DNA of 64,000 nucleotides from Levilactobacillus brevis ATCC 14869 = DSM 20054 (GCF_001433855.1 NZ_AZCP01000002.1:248001-312000); one strand, 5' to 3'; positions 41,159 to 50,021 are shown, counted from the stretch's first letter. The notes: a model not told the origin generated them from the sequence alone. Translations and numbers: made by a program.

Positions 41159-42432
41159 TTCTCATCGCCTCCCTGTGCTTCAGCCAGCCATAACCATTTC
41201 AAGAAAGGCCAATAGATGGCGGTACTAATCGCCAAGTCGACTAGTGCTAACGCGAACGCTCGCCAATTACCACCGGTCCCTAAATAGGCTAACAGTGGTG
41301 CTAGTGTCCCAGCAGCCAATGGATAAGCAACTGCCGGAACCCAGTTTAAGTGTAAGCATATCCAGCTCACTGTAATCGTCGCTAATGGTGCTAATAAAAA
41401 GGGAATGCCTAATAATGGATCTAAAATTACCGGTAGCCCCGTCATCAATGGTGCATTTAAATTGCCTAAAGTCGGCAACACACTTAACCAGCCAATTCGC
41501 CGTTGTGCTCGCGGCGGCCGCGTCAGGAACAAAGCCAATAATAACCCTAGCACCATCCCTGAACCGCCAAAATTCGCATAAACACTGATTACCGTATGGA
41601 CTGTCAGTGGATAAGGCAGCTGCCAACCATGATGTAATAACACCGCCGCCAAATTTTGGGCCGTCTCAACGGTTTGACCAGTGGTCGCTAATAGCCCCAA
41701 CATGCCTAACCACGCAAACACTCCGGTAAGGGCACTGAACCCCCACAGCCCAACAATAAAATGTGACAGCCTAAAAGGCCAACGCAGTAATCCGATAAGG
41801 GTCGCATTAAAACTCACCGTCTGCGCACTAACCCACAACAATCCCACCGCGGCCGTTCCTAGGGTCCAAATACTGGTTAGCCACAACGACTGAGTTAACT
41901 GTTCTTCTTGCGTGGTCCGCCGTTGAACCACCCAACGAAAACTATTGCCAACTAAGACCCCCATTAAGATTCCCAATAAAATCCCCGATAAGCCTAAGTT
42001 GTTAGCCGACCACTTGATGGATTGTACCTGTAAGACGGTTCCGCGATCGACATTAAAAAATTTCATCCCAATAACCGCTGTCACACCGGCTAATAACCGG
42101 TCAGTAGGATGCGCCGTTTTGTCTGCAACTAAATAATAACTGACCGCAAACGCCACCATGATTCCCGAAAACCCTAAGGTACCCGCACTAACTAGCCGAA
42201 CATAACGCTTCAATAACGTTAGTTGCAACAACCAATGGTTAACGTGAAGGGTTTGATAATAGTAGCCCGTTGTTTGTAGCCACGCTTGGTCAATAAACGT
42301 GGCGAGACTCCCCAAGAAAACGAGTGGAAAGGTTAATCGTAACGCGTGCCGAATTGCCCGAACTTGTTGGTGTCGTTGCCAAGCCAGCTCAAATTTTACA
42401 AGCCGCTGGCCCCAAACTGTTAAACTTGGCAT
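41155..42432 (-). CDS. Orphan PTS EIIC-like permease (lactose/cellobiose type)
   Basis: Protein of 425 residues with about ten hydrophobic helices. The EIIC landmark of the CelB/LacE type is visible near residue 330: LGNLNAPLMTGLPVILDPLLGIPF, against the usual N-x-N-E-P-I/V at this place. The Glu of the usual NEP is Ala here, which may impair sugar binding or phosphoryl transfer. No EIIA or EIIB gene is nearby. It might be a non-PTS transporter derived from EIIC or rely on another system's IIB. ATG 42432 is 7 bases after AGGGGGC; it is coupled to the DUF915 gene. Confidence 0.78.
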   Translation of the reverse strand: MPSLTVWGQRLVKFELAWQRHQQVRAIRHALRLTFPLVFLGSLATFIDQAWLQTTGYYYQTLHVNHWLLQLTLLKRYVRLVSAGTLGFSGIMVAFAVSYYLVADKTAHPTDRLLAGVTAVIGMKFFNVDRGTVLQVQSIKWSANNLGLSGILLGILMGVLVGNSFRWVVQRRTTQEEQLTQSLWLTSIWTLGTAAVGLLWVSAQTVSFNATLIGLLRWPFRLSHFIVGLWGFSALTGVFAWLGMLGLLATTGQTVETAQNLAAVLLHHGWQLPYPLTVHTVISVYANFGGSGMVLGLLLALFLTRPPRAQRRIGWLSVLPTLGNLNAPLMTGLPVILDPLLGIPFLLAPLATITVSWICLHLNWVPAVAYPLAAGTLAPLLAYLGTGGNWRAFALALVDLAISTAIYWPFLKWLWLAEAQGGDEK

Positions 42433-42515
42433 GACTCTCGCCCCCTATTTCCCACCATTGTAAGCCCAACGGCCACCAGAACAGGTCTAAACTATTCGGT
42501 TGGAAAAACCATTGC

Positions 42516-43337
42516 TCAAACCAGCCAGGTCGCGATCTGTGTCAAAACAGCGGCTTGATTATTTGTTCTCGATAACGGCCATGTTACCTGACGTCTTACG
42601 ATTGGATTGGCATTGGCAACTGCAAAATCTTGCCCGACAAAGGTCAGCATCGTTCGGTCATTACCGTCATTGCCAAACGCGGCCATTTGTTGTGGCGTAA
42701 TCTGCCAGCGACGCCCCAAGCTCTGCAATGCCGTCGCTTTATTGACCTGCGGCAGGGTGATATTCATGCCACCCATTCCAGCATCCGTCGCTTGTAATTG
42801 GCCCGCAAATTGGTCATTAAAGTGCTGCACCAATCCTGCCACATTTGTATGCGAATCAGTCCACGTAACGTCAAGCTTTAGTATTGGCGTCTTGATCTGG
42901 TTGAATTGCTTAATTGTCCGTAAGCTCGGGTAAAACTGTTGCGATGCTTGAAAACGGTTGGTGGTTGCTAATAAGGTTGTATAAGCCCGCTGGCGACCGC
43001 AGGCAATGATGAAGCCATTCCTCAACTGCGGCGTTCGCTGAATCCACTGAATCGCTGCTTGCCACAACATAACTGGTATCGCCGAACTTTGCAGGACGTG
43101 ACCACTTGCCGTACAAATTAAGGCGCCGTCCTCGACGATATACGTTAATCGCTGGCGCTGCTTAAGCGGTGCAAACAAGTGTTGCACATAATCTAACGGA
43201 TCACCGGTGGCAATAACGACGCGAATCTGCCGTTCCCACAGCGCGGCCAGCTGCTGATCAAAGCGTTGCTCCTCGTATTTACCTGCATCATCTAGTAGCG
43301 TCCCATCTAAATCGGTCGCAATTAATCGCGGTATCAC
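42516..43337 (-). CDS. HAD-family Cof-type phosphatase, second copy
   Basis: Protein of 273 residues: nucleophile motif ATDLDGTLLDD at residues 6-16, motif II VIATGDPLDYV near 48 and motif IV FGNDGNDRTML near 220. The catalytic Asp pair is complete. GTG 43337 was preferred because GGGGG lies 8 bases upstream, while the ATG at 43352 directly adjoins it. It is the first gene of the row that continues with the EIIC, the DUF915 hydrolase and the other HAD enzyme. Confidence 0.84.
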   Translation of the reverse strand: MIPRLIATDLDGTLLDDAGKYEEQRFDQQLAALWERQIRVVIATGDPLDYVQHLFAPLKQRQRLTYIVEDGALICTASGHVLQSSAIPVMLWQAAIQWIQRTPQLRNGFIIACGRQRAYTTLLATTNRFQASQQFYPSLRTIKQFNQIKTPILKLDVTWTDSHTNVAGLVQHFNDQFAGQLQATDAGMGGMNITLPQVNKATALQSLGRRWQITPQQMAAFGNDGNDRTMLTFVGQDFAVANANPIVRRQVTWPLSRTNNQAAVLTQIATWLV

Positions 43338-43463
43338 TTTTTCATCCCCCACTCTGCTTAACTGGTCTCATCATACTTGGCGTCATTTAGACAGACAACG
43401 AATTTGACTTACAAATTTTTAAATGAAAAATGTTTATTTTATAGAGACACTAAAAAAATAATG

Positions 43464-43492
43464 TTGACTGTTTCAGTAAACAAATGTACACT
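43464..43492 (+). promoter_or_regulatory. Promoter of the regulator/GIY-YIG/CAT operon
   Basis: TTGACT (43464-43469), 17-base spacer, TACACT (43487-43492). ACTGTTTCAGT, a short palindrome, starts inside the -35 element and could be an operator. Confidence 0.65.
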
Positions 43493-43513
43493 GTTGCTAT
43501 TGGAGGTTATCCC

Positions 43514-44272
43514 ATGACGCAAATTGATCTAACACTTACCGAATTAGAGCAAGGCTGGCATCAATCAGCCGGCTACTTTAGCTGTAATTACTGCGATGCG
43601 CACTTTGCTTGCGATCAAGTCTTTCCAGTAGACGACGCTTTTTATCCAGCTGAGCGGATGATTCAACACCACTTACAAACGGCCCATCCTGATGCTACTC
43701 ATTTATTAATCCAAACTAAAAGTAAATATAACACCCTCACGGCCAAACAACAGGATTTACTTGCGGCATTCAGCCAAGGAACCAAAGATGCTGAAATTGC
43801 CAAACAAATGGGGGTCGCCGCTGCAACCATCCGCCATCAAAAATTTACATTTCGCGAAAAGGCTAAACAGGCCAAACTTTATCTGGCCATTTACAACCGT
43901 GTCTTCCAGACGACACCCGCTGCAGAGACGTTTATTTCTTTACCTGAACAGACCGGGGCAGTCGATGATCGTTTTGCCATCACGACTCGGGACTACCAAC
44001 AACTAACTGCCAAATATTTCACCAGTACGACCCCCTTACGACTGGCCCGTTGGCCTAAGCAACAAAAAGCAATTTTAGTGGTTCTAAAACAAGTTGTCGC
44101 GGTCTTACCTGCCGATCAACACTTCGATGAAGCGACGTTAACCCAATATCTCAAGCCAATTTACACCGATGTTCCTCGCTTGCGGCGCTATCTCGTGGAC
44201 TACAATTTCTTAAAACGTACGGCCGATGGTCGCGACTACTGGCGCAACCCCAACTATAAGGAGCTCTCATGA
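43514..44272 (+). CDS. Regulator-like protein: zinc-finger-like N-terminus, LuxR-type HTH, DUF2087
   Basis: Protein of 252 residues with three parts. Residues 20-65 hold CNYC and, after a gap, HHLQTAH: Cys and His spaced like a zinc-binding finger. About 72-125 is a helix-turn-helix similar to LuxR/GerE (LTAKQQDLLAAFSQGTKDAEIAKQMGVAAATIRHQ). The C-terminus (about 190-245) is DUF2087 (LVVLKQVVAVLPADQHFDEATLTQYLKPIY, YLVDYNFLKRTADGRDYW). It is probably a transcription factor; effector unknown. ATG 43514 is 7 bases after GGAGG. Its stop overlaps the next start (ATGA). Confidence 0.8.
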   Translation: MTQIDLTLTELEQGWHQSAGYFSCNYCDAHFACDQVFPVDDAFYPAERMIQHHLQTAHPDATHLLIQTKSKYNTLTAKQQDLLAAFSQGTKDAEIAKQMGVAAATIRHQKFTFREKAKQAKLYLAIYNRVFQTTPAAETFISLPEQTGAVDDRFAITTRDYQQLTAKYFTSTTPLRLARWPKQQKAILVVLKQVVAVLPADQHFDEATLTQYLKPIYTDVPRLRRYLVDYNFLKRTADGRDYWRNPNYKELS

Positions 44273-44598
44273 ACAAAAAGGATCTCATCCAACAATACAA
44301 ACTAACGCCAACATTCTATGGCGTGATTCAAATTAAAAATAACCAGACTGGTCAAACATTTATTGATGCCGTTCCCAACATTCACAATCGTTGGGGGTAT
44401 TATCAGGCGAACTTGAACAATCATTTTTATCACGATACCGCCCTACAAGCTGATTGGGACCGTTTAGGCGCTGATGCTTTTAGTTACAGTGTCCTCTGGA
44501 AAAAGGACACTACTGACGTCATCAACCTGCGCCACAAGCTCAAGGATTTAAAACAAGAATGGCTGGAAAAATCCCAGCCTGCTTATAACCAGAATTAG
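44269..44598 (+). CDS. Short GIY-YIG-like protein
   Basis: Protein of 109 residues. YGVIQIKNNQTGQTFIDAVPNIHNRWGYY looks like a degenerate GIY-YIG nuclease core, with YG in place of GIY and no clear YIG. The catalytic Arg and Glu cannot be assigned with certainty. A helical C-terminus (VINLRHKLKDLKQEWLEK) follows. Similar proteins occur next to DUF2087 regulators in lactobacilli; role unknown. It overlaps the upstream gene by four bases and is followed after nine bases by the CAT-like gene, so the three form one operon. Confidence 0.7.
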   Translation: MNKKDLIQQYKLTPTFYGVIQIKNNQTGQTFIDAVPNIHNRWGYYQANLNNHFYHDTALQADWDRLGADAFSYSVLWKKDTTDVINLRHKLKDLKQEWLEKSQPAYNQN

Positions 44599-44607
44599 GA
44601 GAATAAA

Positions 44608-45276
44608 ATGACTGAATTAAATACCCAGGCCACCCCGATCGATCAAGCAACTTGGGCTCGACGTGAATACTTTTACTACTTTACAAAAATGATGCCCACC
44701 GGTTTCACCTTGAATGTCGATATCGATATTACAGCTACCAAAGCATGGCTCACAAAACACGACCGCAAATTTAACCCAGCCTACTTGTACCTGGTAACTA
44801 AATTGATAACCAAACACCCTGAATTTCGGGTGGGACAGGTAGACGGTCAACTGGTCGAATACGATGTATTACATCCATCGTATTCAATCTTTCACGGCGA
44901 TGATCTATCCATCTCTAGCTTATGGACCGCTTATGATCCTAGCTTCGAGCAGTTTTATCAAAACTACCTCGCTGATCAGACAACCTATGGCGATCACCAT
45001 ACCCCCATGCCCAAAGCGCCACAAAGTGCCAACACCTATATGATTGGCAGTATTCCGTGGACACATTTCACCAGCTATACCCCACTGCCCTTTACGCCAT
45101 TAAATACGTTCTTCCCCGTGATTCAAGCCGGACGTTTTACCTTTAAGGACGGTCAATGGCTCATGCCCCTATCCTTTACCATTCACCACGCGGTAGCAGA
45201 CGGCTATCACGTCAGTCAGTTTTTTAACGAACTTCAGCGGGTCTTTGACCACCCTGAATTGTGGTTGACTGCTTAA
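44608..45276 (+). CDS. Type A chloramphenicol acetyltransferase-like protein
   Basis: Protein of 222 residues, the length of classical CATs. The catalytic motif HHAVADGYH is complete near residue 190, LPFTPLNTFFPVIQAGRFT matches the core strand region, and SIFHGDD holds the usual position-100 region. The REYFYYF start replaces the common REHFEFF-like segment. It should acetylate an alcohol with acetyl-CoA; whether chloramphenicol is the substrate is not certain, since chromosomal CAT-like proteins of lactobacilli often are not resistance factors. It is the third gene of the regulator/GIY-YIG operon, and a terminator follows. Confidence 0.82.
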   Translation: MTELNTQATPIDQATWARREYFYYFTKMMPTGFTLNVDIDITATKAWLTKHDRKFNPAYLYLVTKLITKHPEFRVGQVDGQLVEYDVLHPSYSIFHGDDLSISSLWTAYDPSFEQFYQNYLADQTTYGDHHTPMPKAPQSANTYMIGSIPWTHFTSYTPLPFTPLNTFFPVIQAGRFTFKDGQWLMPLSFTIHHAVADGYHVSQFFNELQRVFDHPELWLTA

Positions 45277-45280
45277 GGCT

Positions 45281-45324
45281 AAGTAAAAAGGCTCGCCGCT
45301 TAATTGCGACGAGCCTTTTACTTA
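45281..45324. terminator. Bidirectional terminator
   Basis: AAGTAAAA and GGCTCG pair with CGAGCC and TTTTACTT around a partly paired loop. Its right edge overlaps the stop codon of the minus-strand carboxypeptidase gene. Confidence 0.88.
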
Positions 45325-46500
45325 GTTGTTCATACTGCTGTAAGTGTACGCGTGATTCATTAATGAACGTGTTTCCGTGAATTCATTGATGTCATGTAAG
45401 ACCACCGTGATGACCCGATGCTTACCTGACTTTTGCCCAGTCCCCACAAAACAGTACCCGGCTAGTGGCGTATAACCGGTCTTCAAACCATTGACCTTCA
45501 GGGATGACTGATAGTACTTCCGGCCCTTCAACAGGTTATTGTAGTTATAGCATAGTTGACCGTCCACGTTCTTAGAACCAACGGCACCATCAGTCAGAAT
45601 TCGAGGATAATCCTTGATCAAATGGCGGGCAATCAAGGCAACATCTTTAGCCGATACCATGTTGGCATTTTTACTCCCGTAGGCGTAGCCGAACGCTTTT
45701 AGATCATCATTTTCGAGTCCGGACGCCGAAACAAAGCTGGCCTTACCCAGGTTCCAACTCTTAGCCTGCGCATTCATCTGCTTAATAAATTTCGCATTAC
45801 TACCGGCTACCCACTTACCCAATGCAATGGCCGCGTTATTTGAGGAGTCTAGCAAGGCTGCATCATAAAGTTCCTTGACCGTGTACTTGTGTCCGGTCTT
45901 AAACAGGAAGCCACCACAAGCTGAACTCTTGCCCATCGCAATTAAGCCCTTACTACTGGTATCAACGACCTGATTCCATTTCGTAGCGCTCCCATCAACC
46001 TTCTTCAATACGAGGTATAGCGTCATCAGCTTTGAAACGGACGCAATTGGTCGCGCAGTATTCGCGCTCTTTGACCACACGGCTTTACCCGTTGTATAAT
46101 CCAATGCAATCGCATTCTTCGCATACTTCAACCCAAATGGCGCTTTCCCCTTTTTCAGGTAGCCATGCCAAATCCAGCCCTTGACCGAGCCTGACTTATT
46201 CTTAACGTAATAGTAAATGCCCTTTGAGTTACTATGCTTTAATGTCGCTTGCTTGGTCGCATACCAGGTGGTGTTGGGGTAAGTTTTTAGTGCGGCCACC
46301 TTCTTGGTATGTGTCTGATTATAAAGCGCACCAGCCGTACTCTTTTTGTGATAAGCGGTCTTCGTCAACGTCTTCGTGGAAACCGTTTTGTACGCCGTTG
46401 CCGCCTGTGCCGTAGCTTGTGTGCCAACCAACACACCACTACCAATCGCCGCCGTCAATGCCACTGCCATGATTGCGCGTTTGGCTTTCTTCAATCCCAT
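45322..46500 (-). CDS. D-alanyl-D-alanine carboxypeptidase (S11) with GW-like N-terminus
   Basis: Protein of 392 residues. After a signal peptide (AKRAIMAVALTAAIGSGVLV, ending AQA), residues about 35-140 form a GW/SH3-like wall module (YATKQATLKHSNSKGIYYYV, GSVKGWIWHGYLKKG). The S11 domain follows: SVSK with nucleophile Ser near 170, SSNN near 240 and KTGYTP near 345. It trims stem pentapeptides during wall synthesis. ATG 46500 has AGAGG about 10 bases upstream; the longer frame to 46629 is noncoding-like. It is paralogous to the next gene, which lacks the GW module. Confidence 0.9.
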   Translation of the reverse strand: MGLKKAKRAIMAVALTAAIGSGVLVGTQATAQAATAYKTVSTKTLTKTAYHKKSTAGALYNQTHTKKVAALKTYPNTTWYATKQATLKHSNSKGIYYYVKNKSGSVKGWIWHGYLKKGKAPFGLKYAKNAIALDYTTGKAVWSKSANTARPIASVSKLMTLYLVLKKVDGSATKWNQVVDTSSKGLIAMGKSSACGGFLFKTGHKYTVKELYDAALLDSSNNAAIALGKWVAGSNAKFIKQMNAQAKSWNLGKASFVSASGLENDDLKAFGYAYGSKNANMVSAKDVALIARHLIKDYPRILTDGAVGSKNVDGQLCYNYNNLLKGRKYYQSSLKVNGLKTGYTPLAGYCFVGTGQKSGKHRVITVVLHDINEFTETRSLMNHAYTYSSMNN

Positions 46501-46673
46501 AATTACATTGTCCTCTTTTCTCAGATTAAATCTTCCAAGGATTACCCTAACACGGACAACAATGACCAAACAAGGATAGCCATCGTTTTGTAACTTGCTT
46601 GTTGGGGACGTAACGGTATCGTAATCCATCGTTTCTAGGCTTAACTAACTTGTTGACGAAGGACAATTTCCAC

Positions 46674-46712
46674 AAAAAAAGACGCCACTAACCCGTATTC
46701 GTTAGTGACGAC
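46674..46712 (-). terminator. Terminator after the second carboxypeptidase
   Basis: Minus strand GTCGTCACTAAC, loop of eight, GTTAGTGGCGTC with two mismatches, then a seven-T run. Confidence 0.75.
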
Positions 46713-46721
46713 CTCGATTCA

Positions 46722-47645
46722 TTAAGCATCCATACCGGCTAACTGATAGGCATAATTCATCAGAGAACGCGTCTCCGTAAATTCATCCTCATCATGCAAG
46801 ACAACTGTGATGATCCGGTGTTTACCCGCCATCTGACCGGTTCCAACAAAACAGTAACCGGCTAATGGTGTATAACCGGTTTTCAAGCCATCAACATTTA
46901 GACTAGCCTGATAATACTTCCGGCCGGCCAAGAGGTTGTTGTAGTTGTAACACAACTGACCAGCAACCTTTTTCGATCCTACTTGTCCATCCGTTAAAAC
47001 CCGGGGATAGTCCGTGATTAAGTGCCGGGCAATCAACGCGACATCCTTGGCAGAAACCATATTGGCATTCGCCGTACCATAGCGATAACCGTAATATTGC
47101 AAGTCGCTATTTTCAAGACCTGAGGCGGAAACAAAATGGGCTTTCCCCAATTTCCACGCTTTAGCTTGGGTGTTCATTTTCTTAATGAACTTCGCATTGC
47201 TGCCACTAACCCATTGACCTAAAGCAATCGCGGCATTATTCGATGAATCCAAGAAAGCTGCATCATACAACTGTTTAACCGTGTATTTATGACCCAGCTT
47301 AAACTTAAATCCGCCGCAGGCTGCACTTCGGCTCATTGAGACCAACCCGCGGCTAGTGATCTTAACCTTATGGTTCCAGTTACTTTGCTTCCCATTAACC
47401 TTAGCTAAAGTTAGATAAAGGGTCATAATCTTGCTCACAGAAGCAATCGGTCGGGCTGTATTTCCAGCCTTAGACCACACCACTTTCCCCGTATCTGCAT
47501 TCATGGCAACCGCTGCTTTGGCCTTAGCCAGTTTAAACGTTGCTGCGTGTGCCTGTACTGGCGCAGTAACCGCTGTTGTCACACCGCTTAGTGAGATCGT
47601 CGCCATCACCAGCAGGCCCCACCGTTTTAACTTCATTTTTTTCAT
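46722..47645 (-). CDS. D-alanyl-D-alanine carboxypeptidase (S11), short paralogue
   Basis: Protein of 307 residues, closely similar to the S11 part of the gene at 45322-46500 (shared ACGGFKFKLGHKYTVKQLYD, LDSSNNAAIALG, GLKTGYTPLAGYCFVGTGQ). SVSK, SSNN and KTG are all intact. It has a signal peptide ending VQAHA and no GW module. Its start is uncertain: ATG 47645 or ATG 47636, both with only a weak GGCGGA-like site. The two genes are in tandem on the minus strand, each with its own terminator, so duplication is recent or under selection. Confidence 0.88.
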   Translation of the reverse strand: MKKMKLKRWGLLVMATISLSGVTTAVTAPVQAHAATFKLAKAKAAVAMNADTGKVVWSKAGNTARPIASVSKIMTLYLTLAKVNGKQSNWNHKVKITSRGLVSMSRSAACGGFKFKLGHKYTVKQLYDAAFLDSSNNAAIALGQWVSGSNAKFIKKMNTQAKAWKLGKAHFVSASGLENSDLQYYGYRYGTANANMVSAKDVALIARHLITDYPRVLTDGQVGSKKVAGQLCYNYNNLLAGRKYYQASLNVDGLKTGYTPLAGYCFVGTGQMAGKHRIITVVLHDEDEFTETRSLMNYAYQLAGMDA

Positions 47646-47804
47646 TCCGCCGCTTCTTTCTACATAATTAAAATAACCTATGAATTTTAGCATAGGTGAT
47701 CCCCACTGGTCAAAACTATCTGGTTACTGATTAACCCGTCTTTTCCCTGAATGGTTGTGCCCCGTGACCGGTCATCCTTTGGTTACGATTATTCTCGGTA
47801 ACGG

Positions 47805-47833
47805 TTGCAATTTCTGAACAAATTGGTTAGGCT
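47805..47833 (+). promoter_or_regulatory. Promoter of the thiamine operon
   Basis: TTGCAA (47805-47810), 17-base spacer, TAGGCT (47828-47833). The -10 is weak. The transcript would start just before the TPP riboswitch. Confidence 0.45.
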
Positions 47834-47850
47834 AAAGTTAATCACATATG

Positions 47851-47922
47851 ACTGGGGTGCCATTATGGCTGAGATTAAACCCATTGAACCTGCTCTGGTT
47901 AGAACCAGCGAAGGGAACGCGT
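47851..47922 (+). ncRNA. TPP (THI-box) riboswitch
   Basis: Contains the invariant THI blocks in order: ACTGGGGTGCC, GGCTGAGATTAAACCC, TTGAACCTGCTCTGGTTAGAACCAGCGAAGGGA with the CTGAGA thiamine-pocket and GCGAAGGGA pyrophosphate-helix elements. It precedes a thiamine precursor uptake operon. A terminator follows at once, so TPP binding should end transcription. Confidence 0.93.
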
Positions 47923-47942
47923 CTAATTTAGACTTATCAATG

Positions 47943-47977
47943 AACCCCACTAGGCATGACTTAGTGGGGATTTTTTT
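47943..47977 (+). terminator. Riboswitch-controlled terminator
   Basis: AACCCCACTA, loop, TTAGTGGGG, then ATTTTTTT. Between the TPP aptamer and ykoE. Confidence 0.9.
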
Positions 47978-48023
47978 GTCATTTGGTCGCCACAGTTAAT
48001 GAATTTTTAGGAGGTTTCATCTC

Positions 48024-48587
48024 ATGAAAAACTGGCATTTACGCGATATTATCTTGGTTACCATTCTGGCAATCTTTATGGGCGTTATTTTCTGGGCCCT
48101 GAACCCGGTCTATACCCTGTTAGCAGCAGCATTGGCCCCCCTTGGCTTACAACCGCTCGCCAATGAAATCCTACTGGGAGTTTGGGTGATGGCCGGTCCC
48201 TTAGCGGGGTTCATCATTCGAATTCCTGGTGCCGCAACCCTCGGGGAATTTCTCGGCGCCGTCGTCGAAATGTTTCTCGGCGGCATCTGGGGAGCTAGTA
48301 CGTTAATTTCCGGAGCGATCCAGGGACTTGGGGCTGAAATTGGCTTTGCAGCGACTGGTTATAAGCGTTTTGGTTGGGGAACATTAGCCCTCAGTACTTT
48401 AACCACCACCATCGTTACTTTCGCTTGGGACTTACTACGTAGTGGTTATGCCACTTATCACCTTAACTTCTTATTGCTATTATTTGTCGTTCGCTTGCTA
48501 TCTGTCTTCTTCTTTGGCGGTGTCTTAACCAAGCTGATTGCCAATTTATTAATCCGGGCCCACGTCTTACCTACAACTAACCGTTAA
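48024..48587 (+). CDS. ykoE: YkoE family S component of an ECF-type thiamine/HMP transporter
   Basis: Membrane protein of 187 residues with five or six helices; LRDIILVTILAIFMGVIFW at the start and PGAATLGEFLGAVVEMFLGG are YkoE landmarks. It is the substrate-binding subunit for the hydroxymethylpyrimidine part of thiamine or a degradation product. The TPP riboswitch upstream and the ykoD, ykoC and tenA genes downstream support this. ATG 48024 has AGGAGG 9 bases upstream. Confidence 0.92.
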   Translation: MKNWHLRDIILVTILAIFMGVIFWALNPVYTLLAAALAPLGLQPLANEILLGVWVMAGPLAGFIIRIPGAATLGEFLGAVVEMFLGGIWGASTLISGAIQGLGAEIGFAATGYKRFGWGTLALSTLTTTIVTFAWDLLRSGYATYHLNFLLLLFVVRLLSVFFFGGVLTKLIANLLIRAHVLPTTNR

Positions 48588-48611
48588 CCTTAACTGTTTG
48601 GAGGAATTTGT

Positions 48612-50021
48612 TTGACCACCGCTATTCGCAATTTAACTTTTACCTATCCCAACCAAGAGCACCCGGTCTTAGCTGACTTGTCAGCGACTTTTCCCGATGG
48701 CAGTTTTAACTTACTAACCGGACCCTCCGGTGGTGGAAAATCAACGTTATTAAAACTCATTGCTGGACTGCTGCCTTTGCCAACCGGTTCCCAGATAATA
48801 CTCGCCGGCCAAGCACTACAGGAGTTACCAGCTACCCAACGTGCCAGTCAAGTCGCTATGCTATTTCAGGAACCCAGTACGCAATTTACCATGGATACCG
48901 TCCTTGACGAACTGCGCTTTGCTTTAGAAAATCAGCAGATTTCGGCAGCCGAGATGCCAGCTAAAATAGCGGCTGCCTTGGACTTTGTGGGCATTACCAG
49001 CCTTAAGAATCGCCATCTCACACACCTCTCCGGTGGTGAACAACAAAAAGTTGCCTTGGCTGTGATTGTGGCAATGGATAGTAAGGTGATTCTATTGGAT
49101 GAACCCTTTGCTAGCATTGATCCGGCTGCTCGTTTGGACCTATTGCAGAACTTGGTTCAGCTCAGTCAGGCTCATGGTAAAACGATCATTCTAGCAGACC
49201 ATGACCTGAGCCTTTATGAGCGGTGGATTGATCATCTCTCCGTCCTTGAAGCCGGTCATCTGACCACGTTGTCTCCAGAAGCGACTCAACAACGCTTGGC
49301 GATCTTTAGCGCACCACAACGCCAACTGACTCACGTTACCTTACCCGACCGTCAGCTCCCCGTTATTCTCCAGGGACAAGACCTCGGCTTACGACAAGGC
49401 ACGCGACAACTCATCAATCCGCAAGATTTAAGTCTCTTTGCCCATCAAATAACCTTGATTACGGGCCCTAATGGGAGTGGCAAATCCACTCTCTTACGCG
49501 CGCTCGTCCGGCTAACCGATTATCAAGGCACCCTGACTTATGACGGCATTAACATTCAAAAACGCCGGCGCAAAGCTTATGCGCGCCAAGTTGCCCTCAT
49601 GTTTCAATCGGCCAGTGCACAATTTCTCAACGTTACCGTTGCTGAAGAGATTGCTTTATCCCATAAGTACGGTCGGCAGACGTACTTTACGCCTGAACGT
49701 GTGGATCAGTTACTCGCGCAACTTAACCTTACCCAACAGCGTGATCAAATTATTTACACGCTGAGTGGCGGTCAACAAAAAAAGGTCCAGCTCCTGTGTA
49801 TGCTAATGATGGCTCCGCAAGTCTTACTGTTAGATGAGCCTCTAAAAGGCTTAGATTATGACTCAATCCAAGCTGTGCTGTCGATTCTCAAAACCGTTCA
49901 GCACGACTTGCAGTTAACGTTAATCATGATTAGTCACCAACTCAGTGGTCTCGATGGGTTCGTTACCCTACATTTGCAGTTAGCCGATTGCCAATTACGT
50001 TATCAGGAGGCCGATCAATGA
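48612..50021 (+). CDS. ykoD: YkoD double ATPase of the ECF transporter
   Basis: Protein of 469 residues with two fused ECF ATPase domains. Domain 1 has GPSGGGKST near residue 37, LSGGEQQK near 140 and LLDEPFASIDPA near 163. Domain 2 has GPNGSGKST near 285, LSGGQQKK near 390 and LLDEPLKGLD near 411. It supplies energy for the YkoE/YkoC module. Start is TTG 48612, 7 bases after GGAGG, an unusual but well supported choice. The stop overlaps the ykoC start. Confidence 0.92.
   Translation: MTTAIRNLTFTYPNQEHPVLADLSATFPDGSFNLLTGPSGGGKSTLLKLIAGLLPLPTGSQIILAGQALQELPATQRASQVAMLFQEPSTQFTMDTVLDELRFALENQQISAAEMPAKIAAALDFVGITSLKNRHLTHLSGGEQQKVALAVIVAMDSKVILLDEPFASIDPAARLDLLQNLVQLSQAHGKTIILADHDLSLYERWIDHLSVLEAGHLTTLSPEATQQRLAIFSAPQRQLTHVTLPDRQLPVILQGQDLGLRQGTRQLINPQDLSLFAHQITLITGPNGSGKSTLLRALVRLTDYQGTLTYDGINIQKRRRKAYARQVALMFQSASAQFLNVTVAEEIALSHKYGRQTYFTPERVDQLLAQLNLTQQRDQIIYTLSGGQQKKVQLLCMLMMAPQVLLLDEPLKGLDYDSIQAVLSILKTVQHDLQLTLIMISHQLSGLDGFVTLHLQLADCQLRYQEADQ

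Noticed and set aside
44608-45276. Acquired chloramphenicol resistance cassette
   Set aside because: No mobile element flanks it, base use is like its neighbours, and it is part of a three-gene operon.
47805-47999. 64-codon ORF before ykoE
   Set aside because: It covers the TPP riboswitch and its terminator; the open frame is accidental.
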